From Pseudocercospora fijiensis CIRAD86 (lineage: Eukaryota; Ascomycota; Dothideomycetes; Mycosphaerellales; Mycosphaerellaceae), in the NCBI RefSeq assembly GCF_000340215.1, contig NW_006921533.1, positions 1,717,534 through 1,781,533 on the forward strand: DNA of 64,000 nt, given 5' to 3'. Position numbers and translations under genes: made by a program. The notes beneath the pieces are model-generated. The model was not told the origin of the DNA, made no database searches, and saw only the letters and a list, made by a program, of their open reading frames with translations. Positions 54,561-64,000 of the stretch are shown one piece after another (the stretch's first letter is position 1; each line of letters opens with the position of its first letter).

Positions 54561-55159
54561 TATATCGAATAGTAACTTAAATGTTCCGTACTCGCCCGAA
54601 GTATCTTATATTCGTATTTTAACGCTACTTATAGATTAAGCGCTTGTATTTACTCTACTATACCAAACTGTAATTATGCTATACCTAGCTATAGGCTTGC
54701 TAGCGGTACGGCTAGTATATTCGGTAAATATATCGATATTATCCGCGGTACGGTAGCCTTTTAGTATTAGCCGTAATCTTATTAACTTCTAGCTTCCTAG
54801 CGTTATTATCGTTCCGGCGGCAGTTGCTTATACGCTTTCTATTTCGTCTTCGTCCGCTAGGCTATCCTATATATCGAATTCCGGTAATTTAAGATATCTA
54901 TCCTATTTAATGCTATCTATACTTCCCTTATCTTCCTATAGCGCTAGTACTATTAGCGTTAATGTCGTTGCTAGAATAGCTTCTATTATGCCTTCTTTAT
55001 TTACGTCTTACTATATGCCTTCTAGTATCGATCTATCGTCGGCTTGTTCGGCGCTCTAGTTACTACCTTAGATCGTATATAAGTTAAGTCGGGCTCGCTT
55101 CGCGGCATTGTTTATAGTAGAATCGTACTCGGCAAATTGAAAATTCTTTTAGTACGACG

Positions 55160-55164
55160 CGTTT
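55160..55164. repeat. Left 5 bp target-site duplication of the Ty3/gypsy element
   Basis: CGTTT abuts the 5' LTR and recurs exactly at 62290-62294 after the 3' LTR. Confidence 0.88.
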
Positions 55165-55361
55165 TGTTAGAGCTAAAGAGGCTATACGTAATTAGCATAT
55201 AATTAGGCCGAGTAAAGCTAGGGTCTTAGTGCCTTAGGCAGGGCTTAGCGCCTAGCGTTAGGCTAACTCTCCTGCCTTCCTCCCTCTCCTCCTAGATCCT
55301 TATCGAATACTACCTATACCTACTACTACCCTATCTACCTGCTAACATAACCCTTCTTATA
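55165..55361 (+). repeat. 5' LTR
   Basis: 197 bp, starting TGTTAGAGCTAAAGAGG and ending CCCTTCTTATA. It matches 62093-62289 except for about ten transitions. A TAGTATTCGATC sequence follows directly and may be the mutated primer-binding site (TGG changed to TAG). Confidence 0.93.
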
Positions 55362-55861
55362 TAGTATTCGATCTACCCTTTAAGGGTAGTAGCTAGATAG
55401 TCCTTATTTTAAGCTTTTAGCGATATAGCTACGAAAAAGACTAATCTAACTATATTACGCCCGAAGAACAGGACCTATACGTACTATTCTACTAAAACAA
55501 CCGTACTAATCATTAAGCAAGGCCTTCTACACGGCCTATTATACTAAGTTAAGCACATTAGGCCGATACTCGCTAATTCCGCTACATCCGCACTATAAGG
55601 GGCTATAATATATTATCGGTACTACCCCTTACAATAGCCAGTTTATTACGAAACAACAACCGTACTACCGCTAGCAGCGCTAGCAACGACAACGCTAGTA
55701 GCACAGTACCTACTAAAGTGCCTGCTAAAGCACCTGCCGGGGTGCCTGCTAAAGAGCCTACTACTAGGCCTGCTAAAGAGCCTATAGTTCTAGGTAATAA
55801 TCTAGAATTGCCTATTAACGACATTCTTAACAACATTGTTAATCGACGATATAGCTAACTA

Positions 55862-56890
55862 GCCTTCGGGCCCTAGCCGATAACGAGACTTTAAAAAGCT
55901 ACTTAGAACAGGCTTACTGCCTTACGTTAAGAACAATAGCTAAGGGATAACCTCCTCGAAATTTATCGCCTATAGGAAGCCTTAGCAACTAATGCTAAGC
56001 TAATAGTAGGACCTTCCTTACTAGCTATTTAAAAGAAGGATGCTAAACTTAAGGATTGCACTGTGTTTAATAGCTCTAGCCGCAAGCAGTACAATAATCA
56101 TATACGTAATTGTAAATTAAACTAGCGGAATGTACTAAGGGCCCTACTAGATAACTATTTATTAGTCGTCTACGCTATGCAATACATTAATAGCGACCTA
56201 AAACGCACCTAGGATAACTATTTTGACTCTCTTAATAATTAGACCGCTGTTTAATAGCAAGACTATAAGACTATCATATTGAACACCCTTAGTAACCCTA
56301 TATTGCGCTAGCAGCACGCCTAAGACTAATACCTACATACTAAACAAAAGGCCGACTAAACCTCTCGATCCTTCGAGGCCTATCTAAAGACCCTTAAGGA
56401 CGATTTGCTACCTAAAACCGACTCTATCTAGATATCTAAGATACGACCTAAACTAAGATAGGAACTAGTCCTTAAATTAGACCGCCGCCGTGTGTTTAAA
56501 TAGGCTAACCTAATACGTATTTAATTTATAGTCGAAGTAGAAATAGCCGAGCGGGCTGTTTAGCTCTAGTAACGACTAGAATCGAGGATCCGACTAGCTA
56601 GCACTAACCGCGGCAATCGTAGTGCCCGCGGAGGCAATAGCTAAGGGTCCTACTAAAACAATAGTGCTAACAATAGGAATAGTAACGACCGCGGAAGAGG
56701 TCGTAGCCGACGGCTATATAGAGGAGGCTGTAATAGGGGCTATAGAAGGGGCTCGTATCCCTATAATGCTAACCGCTCGACTAATAATAGTAGCAACAAT
56801 AGCTACGGCAACAATCTCCCGACCGGATTGAAGTGCTTTAACTATAACAGTACTAGCTATCTACTAGGCTAATGCGACAAACCTAAGGAC
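55862..56890 (+). pseudogene. gag remnant with zinc knuckle
   Basis: The decayed frame ends in a zinc-knuckle remnant at about 56834-56878 (CFNYN...YLLG, then a stop, then CDKPK). The second Cys has become Tyr and the His has become Tyr, both G-to-A or C-to-T changes. The upstream part is too mutated to delimit the start. Confidence 0.55.
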
Positions 56891-57039
56891 TAGGCCCGAA
56901 TCGACCGTACTACCGCCGAATACCGAAAGCACCTTTTAGTAGCTAACGCTACCCCTATAGGCTAACCTTCTTATTAGTCGAAAAAAGAGTAAGCGCCGCA
57001 CTAACTGTTAGCCTTATACGGCGTAAGACTATCGACATT

Positions 57040-60000
57040 ATGCTAGCTATTATACGTACCTGTCTCGTATCGGACACGCATAGGACTAACTATAAGACTA
57101 AGGTTACACTAGATCTAGGAAATTTAGTTAGTGCCCTTATTAGCTATCGCCTAGCTAAGCAATTAGACCTTCGACAACTGCCTAGGACTAACCTACTAAC
57201 CCTTGCTTGGTTTAATAACGCTCGGCACTTGACCTATAGGGCCTACTATAGTCTATGTCTATATAGCCCTAAAGGACGACCTCGGCAATAAGCGCCTACT
57301 AAACTTTACTACCTACGCGGTAGACATAGATAGCCTCCTATCTAACATTGTTATTAGCAACCCTATTCTTAAGTACTATACTATAGTTATAGATTTAGGC
57401 AGTTAACAATAGCGATTTAGAATCGCTAGGAAAGAGGACATTAAACACATTAATGTTAGCGAGTGCCCTAATAATATTAGGGTCCTATTTATTAGTAACC
57501 TAACCCTAGCCGATCCGACGGCCGACCTACTCGGTAGTAATAACGATGAACCTATACCCCCTAATAATCCTAATTAGCTTGCTCGTATACTAGAGCCTAT
57601 CCGAGAGACCTATATTAATATGTTTGAATACTACCTAGCATCGACATTGCCTATGTTTAAAGAGACGGATTATAAGATTAACATTATAGAGAGCAAAGAG
57701 GTCCCCTTTAGGCTACTCTACAACCTTAGTAAAAGGGAGCTTGCTATATTGCGTAAGTATCTAGAGGAAAACCTAGCTAATAGCCGGATACGGTATAGTA
57801 ACAGCCCTGCTAGCGCCCCTATCCTATTCGTACTAAAGAAGGATAGTAGCCTACGCCTATATATTAATTACCGCGGACTCAATGCTGTTACTATTAAAGA
57901 CCGCTATCTACTTCCGCTTATTAATAAGACTCTCGATCGCCTTTCTAGTACCTACTACTATACTATATTAGATATTAAGGACGCCTATTACCGCATCCGT
58001 ATTCGTAAGGGCGATAAATGGAAGACAGCCTTTCGTACTCGCTATAGCTATTTTAAGTACTTAGTTATGCCATTTAGGCTAGCTAATGCCCCTACTACAT
58101 TCTAGTCCTATATTAATCGGGCTCTATTAGGCCTATTAGATTACCTCTATATAGTTTACCTAGATAACATCCTAGTTTATATATACTCTCCTAACATTAC
58201 GGAATACTAGGCTACAGTCCGTAAGGTACTCGATCGCCTAAGGGCCTATAGCTTGTATTGCAAGCCTTCTAAATGCACCTTTACTACTAAAGAGGTATCA
58301 TTTCTCGGTTTCCTCGTATTAACTAAGGGTATTAAGGCTAATCCTAATCGGATTAAAACTATTACTAAATAGCCTATTCCTACGTCAATTAAGGAGCTAT
58401 AGTCGTTCCTCGGTTTTGCTAACTTCTATCGCCGATTTATTAAGGGCTATTCGAGGCATGTAATGCTACTAACTAAGCTTACTAAAACTAAGGCCAACCC
58501 GACTAGAGAGTTCAAATAGACTAATAGAGCATAAGCCGCTTTTAACGGTTTAAAGTAGCGCTTTACTAAAGTCCCCTTATTGTACTATTTCGTGCTAAAC
58601 AAGCAAATCCGAATTAAGACTAACGCTTTACAGTTCGCTATATCGGCTATTATATCCTAGCAATTAGATAATAACTATTACTAGCACCCGATTGCCTTCT
58701 TCTCGAGGAAGATAATCGATGCTAAGCGTCGCTACGAGACCTACGAGCAAGAGCTCCTAGCTATTGTCGAGGCCTTTAAGCACTAGAGGCACTACCTCGA
58801 TAGGGCTCAACATACAATATAGGTCTATACAGACTATAACAACCTCCGTAGTATTACTAAGGTTACTAGAGTTATAGGTCGACAGGCTAGATAGGCCGTC
58901 TACCTCGCTAGGTTTGATTTTGATATATTATATCGGCTAGGCGTAAGCAACCCTACTAATAGCCTATCGAGGCGACCTAATTACGACAGCGGGACTTAGC
59001 AATCTATCAACTCATTGTTTCTAACCCTATAGTATAAGATTGCTATAGCCCGTATTGTTAATAAGCAAGCGTAGGATAAGCGGCTTACCGGACTCCGCGA
59101 CGGCTTAAAGCATATTAATACTCTTACTATATTAACAGTGCGTATTAAGGCAAGAGCTAAGGACACAGATAGGAGAAGTTATAATAACTCCCTAGTCGAT
59201 ATCGCTATATATAGTAACAGCGATTAAAGCACTAATGCAGTTGATCCGGCTACTAGTGCTACTAGATATATATAGTACGTACTACGCAAGACAGCGAGGG
59301 TGCTGTTAAGCGAACTTATAGAAGGGGATAGACGAGCGTTTATAGATAAGCTATTACGTACTTAGCAAAGGGACGCTTTTGCTGCTGCTCGTATAGATTA
59401 GCTTAGAAGTAGCCGTAAGACTAGATCTAGCAAGAATTAGTCGATTGATGCTAATAGCTATTTGCGCTATAAGGGCAGGCTCTATGTCCCTACCGAGCAT
59501 TCGATCCGATAAGAGCTTCTTAAGCGATACTATAATAGTAAGCTTGCCGGTTACTATAGTATAGAGAGGTCGCACGAGTTACTATCGCGCATATACTACT
59601 AGCTAAATAGTAAGCGGGACATAAAGGACTACGTAAATACGTATACCGTATATTAACGAGTCAAAGCACTAAAGCACTTACTATTTAGCGAGTTGTCTTT
59701 ACTCCCTATTCTAAAGAAGCCATTTGCTAAGCTTATAATAGATTTTATTACAGGCCTCCCGCCTACTAAGCGTAGGGGTAGTACGGATGTATATAATGCT
59801 ATCCTAGTTGTCGTAGACTGTTTTACTAAGGGCGCTCGTTACATTCCTGCCCGAAAGGATTAGACGGCTATTAACCTAGCTAAGTCGCTATAGAACAACA
59901 TCTTCTATAGCTATTAGGGAACCCCTAAGGGGATAGTCTCCGATCGAGGCTCGATATTTATATCTTACTATTAGAGTAAGATTTGCCTACAGCTAAGACT

Positions 60001-60890
60001 CAAGCATCGCCTGTCTATAGCATTCTATCTACAAACAGATAGTTAGACTAAAAGGCAGAATGCCACCCTGCAGCAGTACCTACGTAGTTATATTAACGAG
60101 AACCCTAACGACTAGGTCAACCTCCTATAGCCTACAGAATTCGTATATAACAACAGTGTACACTTATCTACTAAGGTTTCACTATATATAGCTATAATAG
60201 GCTAGAACGCCGCCTTACTATAAGACCTATTTACCTCGCTCGAGGCCGAGCGTAAGGAAAGGGAAGCGCGTCAAGTACTAACACCTAAGACGCTAGCGGC
60301 TATTAAGAGGGTTTAAAAGATGCGAGAGATTTACGCTAAGTTAGCTAACAAACTAGCAAAGGCCTAGGCATATTAGAAGGCCTACTATAACAAACACTAT
60401 ACGCTAATAACTTTCAAGCAAGGCGATATAGTTATACTAAGTACTAAGAACCTCCGCATCCGCAAACACCTATTACTTAATAGCAAAACAAGGCCTAAGC
60501 TTGCACTAAGATACATTAGCCTATTCCGAATCCGAGAACCGAAGGGCAATAGCTAGGCCTATTAGTTATAGCTCCTACTACACTACACTATTTATAACAC
60601 CTTCTATATCTCCCTCCTTAAGCTATACTACTACTGCGGAGATTCTAATAAAGAAGCCCCTGCTAAACATAAAGAAATACTAGCCGACGGTAAAGAGCTA
60701 TAGTCTATAGAACGCATCCTAAAGCACCGAACTAGGCAGGGCAAGAAGGAATACCTATTAAGGTAGTAAGGCTATTTACCCGAATAGGACTCGTAAGAGG
60801 CTAAAGATTCCTTTAAGGATATAGCTAAGTTGTTAAACGAGTATTAGACTAGCGTAAAGAACAAGAAGAAGGCTAAAAGCTCGTAATATT
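57040..60890 (+). pseudogene. pol remnant: protease, reverse transcriptase, RNase H, integrase, chromodomain
   Basis: Protease: VTLDLGN near 57103 (expected D-S/T-G). A one-base shift near 57250 moves the frame. Reverse transcriptase: 57620-58300, with LYINYRGLNAVT, MPFRLANAP and YLDNILVY near 58158, where the catalytic YxDD has become DN. RNase H: about 58600-58960 (FFSRKI, YETYEQELLAI, YTDYNNL). Integrase: about 59500-60400 (LIIDFITGLPP near 59737, VVVDCFTKGARY, GIVSDRGS). Chromodomain: about 60690-60850 (SIERILKHR, KKEYLLR). In-frame stops are TAG or TAA at expected Trp/Gln positions. This places the element among chromoviruses and shows it is inactive. Confidence 0.88.
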
Positions 60891-62092
60891 ACTAAGGCTT
60901 AGGAACAATGCTACCCCCGGGGTGCTATTAGCTAACTAATTAGAGGCAAGTAATTGTTAGTAATAAAGGATAATAAGACTATACTATTATAGAATCCACC
61001 TCTTTACTAGCGCACCCTGTAAGACCCTTCTCTTAGCGCCCCTCTTGCTCTTTTATTCTATCGAGGCCCTAAGGCCTAAGCGATCGACAAGGGCGCGCGC
61101 GCGCGTACGAATAACGGTAATAAAAACGATAGCGTCGCGCTACGAGCTAGCGAAGGACGGCGCGGCCGGCGCGGCTATATTAGTAATAGTATTGCGGGGT
61201 GTGTTGCTGTTTAAGAAAGGAAGGATACCGCTATATTAGTAACGGTATTACCGAGTTGTTATTAGTTAAAGAAGGAAATTAGAAGCAAGGTAAAGTTAGC
61301 GCTAAGACAGCTAGCACCGCTATTATTAACATTACTTACTATTATTACTACGCCTACGGGCACAACCTTACCTACACTACGAGCCTAAGGCACCTCTAAT
61401 TAAAACTTTAATCAAAACTTTGAGCCGCCTAAAAGATTAAGCGGCTAATAGACTAACTAAGGGCAAAACTATAGAGCTAAGCTAGCCGGGGTCGATCTTG
61501 CGGACAATAGGTTACTCCTCGATCTATCTAACCCTTTAAGCGAGGCGAACCTTAACTACTGCACTTATAATAGCCTTTACCTATAGAAACTAGACGAGCT
61601 ATGTTTTTTCCGAAAAGATAAGATAAGATTAACAATTGAAGGCTACCAAACCTAACTAATTTAGGCTAGTAAAACCACGACAGTAAATAATAACCCTCGG
61701 AAGCGGACAAACCCTCGGGAGCGGACATTGCTAGGTCTTTTAAGAGTAGACGCAAAGAACTCGGTACGATATCACTTAGAGCGGAGGTAGGGCTGCAATA
61801 CCTCGTACGTCTACCTATTATAGCAGGGAAGACGCGCTCGTATTATAATTAGTCGAAGGCCCTCAATTCTTGTAGATACATATCACTTTATAGTTTATTG
61901 TATATAGGGATAGCGCAGTTAGAAGTTAGACATTGTGTTGGAAGGTAAGGTTTAATATAGTTACATAATTAGGTAGTTAAGTGTTCAATTTAGCGCGGGC
62001 TAAGTAGCTTATTAGACTTGCTAAGTTAGCGGCAATAGAGGTCGTAGAATATAGATAGGCTACGAGGGCGCGGCCTTTAGAAGGGAAGCGTA

Positions 62093-62289
62093 TATTAGAG
62101 CTAAAGAGGCTACACGTAATTGGCATATAATCAGGCCGAGTAAAGCTAGGGTCTTAGTGCCTTAGGTAGGGCTTAGCGCCTAGCGTTAGGCTAACTCTCC
62201 TACCTTCCTCCCTCTCCTTCTAGATCCTTATCGAATACTACCTATACCTACTACTACCCTATCTACCTGCTAATATAACCCTTCTCACA
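62093..62289 (+). repeat. 3' LTR
   Basis: 197 bp, starting TATTAGAGCTAAAGAGG (TG changed to TA) and ending CCCTTCTCACA. It is less mutated than the 5' copy at several CpA/TpG positions. Confidence 0.93.
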
Positions 62290-62294
62290 CGTTT
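62290..62294. repeat. Right 5 bp target-site duplication of the Ty3/gypsy element
   Basis: CGTTT, an exact copy of 55160-55164. Confidence 0.88.
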
Positions 62295-64000
62295 CTTGCA
62301 CTTGTTTCTATATTGCTTATAGCTATAGGAGCTTTTAAGTAGCCGGTTATATAACCCGCATTCGATATAGTAAGACATTACTATATATATAGCTAGCTTT
62401 CGATAATAGGCGCTAGTGCTATAGCTACTATAGGTTTGCCGTATATCGACGTATACGAAGTTACTAAGGCTCTTTAGCTCTACTATAGGTATAGTACTTA
62501 GTAAACCCCCTTACTACTACGAAGTTAGGTATAAGTCGGGGTCCGACTCGATATCGATTCGTAGCCCGCGGATTCGGTAAAATCTCGGATTTATCCCGTT
62601 CGATTATACTAACTTAATGTTACTCTACTAGCGCCTCTTACGATAATATTTGAATACTAATTTGTATACCGACTCGCCGTCCGACTCGGTTACTAGTTAG
62701 GACTAATTAAAAAATTAATACTAAATATAAAAGACCGTACTACACTTCGACTAGACTTCTACGTTACTCCTAACGCTCTAAGGCCTATATATTATACCGT
62801 AAAATGCGTTGTATATGTTCAATTCTATATACGTATAGGAGTAGCATTGCTCCGGTTTAATACTGCCCCGTAGTATTATTAATTACGTTAAATTCGCCCG
62901 GTACTACTAAGGCTTACTCTAGTTATATTATAGCTAGGTTGTATTCCTAAGCAAAGTAAACGAATAGCGCTCGAGTGACTACTAGTAAGTGTTGCTTAGC
63001 CGACTTAGTAACGACGTCGTTTAAGGCGGCATCTAATAAGCGGTTTATATCAAATCTAAGGCCTCTAAGACTCGTAGCAGTTACGACTACCCTATCGGTG
63101 CGCCTATTAGATAGAAGTATAAAGCCTTATCCTGTCGACTCTATTTGATTTTCATATATACGCTATTATATATACGCTATTATATATACGCTACTATATA
63201 GACCTATACGCCGACTTATTAATATTAACCTATATCTTAACCTCTAGCGTAGCTAAGTATCGGGTCTCGCGTCGCTCTAGGGATAGTGCGCTAGTTATCC
63301 GCTCCCTAGCTAATAGCACTATTCTATTAGCTAGAGCCCGCGGCTCTAACCCGCTTTAGGGTTCTAGGTGTTAAGGTCGGCTAGGTATGTTTCCGGTCGG
63401 GGTCGAATTGCCCTTATACTAGACTGTATCTTCGACGTAGCGAGATCTAGAGCTAATCGTGTCGATGTAGGTGCTTTAGCCGGGTGTTACCTACTCGCTC
63501 GCCTACACTTAATAGGATATTGTAGGTTATAACCTAGAGTTAATCGGCTTTCTATACTAGTAGGCCGGGGAGGGTAATAATGCTCGCGTCTACTATTTTC
63601 TAGTCGGTAGCAATTACACTACTACTAGTGCCTCTTTCTATTTTATAGGCTAGTTCGCTAATAAGGATTTGCTACTCGATCGCTCGTACCTAGAAGACTA
63701 GTTTGCATACCTCCTATACGATCTAGTTCTAGCTAACACTAAGCTCGCCGACTACATTATGTTTCCGGACGGCAGTGTATTAGACTAGGACGCTAGTAAG
63801 GATCGTGCTATTGCTTTAGTCCGCGGCGTAGATAAGCAGTATATCGATAGTGTCTAGAGAAGTATGTTTTACTATAACTCGAATGTTTAGCTACCGGTAA
63901 CTCTAAGTAGTACGATAAACGTTTGCTACGGTCGGCTTAAGGCAGTATTACATGCTATCGTAGGATAGCGTGCGAGCACTACTAGTCTGGTGTAGACATA
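62295..64000. other. RIP-mutated repeat DNA of unknown type, continuing to the window end
   Basis: The base pattern matches the other repeats. A short (ATATACGCTATT)n array lies near 63156-63192. From about 63610 a plus-strand frame interrupted only by TAG reads as plausible protein (for example FANKDLLLDRSYLED, AYLLYDLVLANTKLADYIMF, DRAIALVRGVDKQYIDSV) and runs to the window edge. I cannot assign it. It is DNA into which the Ty3/gypsy element inserted, possibly part of the KDZ element or another transposon. Confidence 0.5.

Larger units (their letters stand above)
55165..62289 (+). mobile_element. Complete chromodomain Ty3/gypsy LTR retrotransposon (chromovirus), RIP-inactivated
   Basis: The element is 7,125 bp, with two 197 bp LTRs in TG...CACA form (5' copy changed to ...TATA) and a CGTTT target duplication. 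A purine-rich tract AGAAGGGAAGCG (62079-62090) precedes the 3' LTR as expected for second-strand priming. The internal region reads as gag, protease, reverse transcriptase, RNase H, integrase and a C-terminal chromodomain, the order of chromoviruses, but carries many TAG/TAA stops. The LTRs differ only by C/T and G/A changes, which are at CpA/TpG sites. A fragment of the same family lies inverted in the MULE at 7171-8470. The element cannot transpose on its own. Confidence 0.93.

Noticed and set aside
55603..57040. Short plus- and minus-strand frames inside the Ty3/gypsy gag region and at 61045-61239
   Set aside because: They are chance open stretches in RIP-mutated DNA and not in the gag or pol reading frames.
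1..64000. tRNA or rRNA genes
   Set aside because: A visual scan for B-box-like GTTCGANTC with a matching A box and stems found no convincing candidate. A covariance-model search would be decisive.

Overview
The window is nuclear DNA of a filamentous ascomycete (Pezizomycotina, most likely a dothideomycete). The evidence is: genes split by 50-105 bp introns with GTAAGT-type donors and CTAAC-type branch points; fungal-specific families (CFEM/Pth11-like receptors, a single-chain NADPH glutamate synthase, CHZ1, EMI1, EDE1, YME2); and transposons damaged by repeat-induced point mutation (RIP). In the repeats CpA and TpG are nearly absent, TpA is in excess and CpG is kept, and the in-frame stops I read are TAG or TAA, not TGA.

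Layout. 1-6667: eIF5B (FUN12) and the mitochondrial inner-membrane protein YME2. 6670-18778: a 12,109 bp Mutator-like element (MULE) with 44 bp terminal inverted repeats and a perfect 10 bp target duplication that contains the YME2 stop codon. It carries one RIP-riddled reading frame of about 1,650 codons, an inverted fragment of a Ty3/gypsy element, several tandem repeats and a family of short palindromes. 18891-29238: a small frameshifted hypothetical gene, a cytosolic Hsp70, a small coiled-coil protein, and two divergently transcribed Pth11-like membrane proteins, one with a CFEM domain. 29872-36460: glutamate synthase. 39059-42565: CHZ1 and MCL1/CTF4 head to head over a 247 bp shared promoter with a MluI cell-cycle box. 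43757-51517: a small Gly/Met-rich protein, EMI1, a GNAT acetyltransferase and the endocytic scaffold EDE1. About 51560-64000: a second repeat block starting tens of bases after the EDE1 stop. It holds a 147 bp assembly gap, a RIP-degraded KDZ/Plavaka transposase, a structurally complete 7,125 bp chromodomain Ty3/gypsy element (197 bp LTRs, 5 bp target duplication) and unidentified RIP-mutated DNA to the window end.

The host genes are mostly unrelated housekeeping genes, not a cluster. The functional neighbourhoods I can support are the divergent receptor pair and the CHZ1-MCL1 chromatin/replication pair. Two genes (Hsp70 and the 18.9-19.3 kb hypothetical) each appear to carry one extra base in a homopolymer, which may reflect assembly error. 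The least described item is the very long MULE frame with a roughly 650-residue C-terminal extension that I cannot assign.
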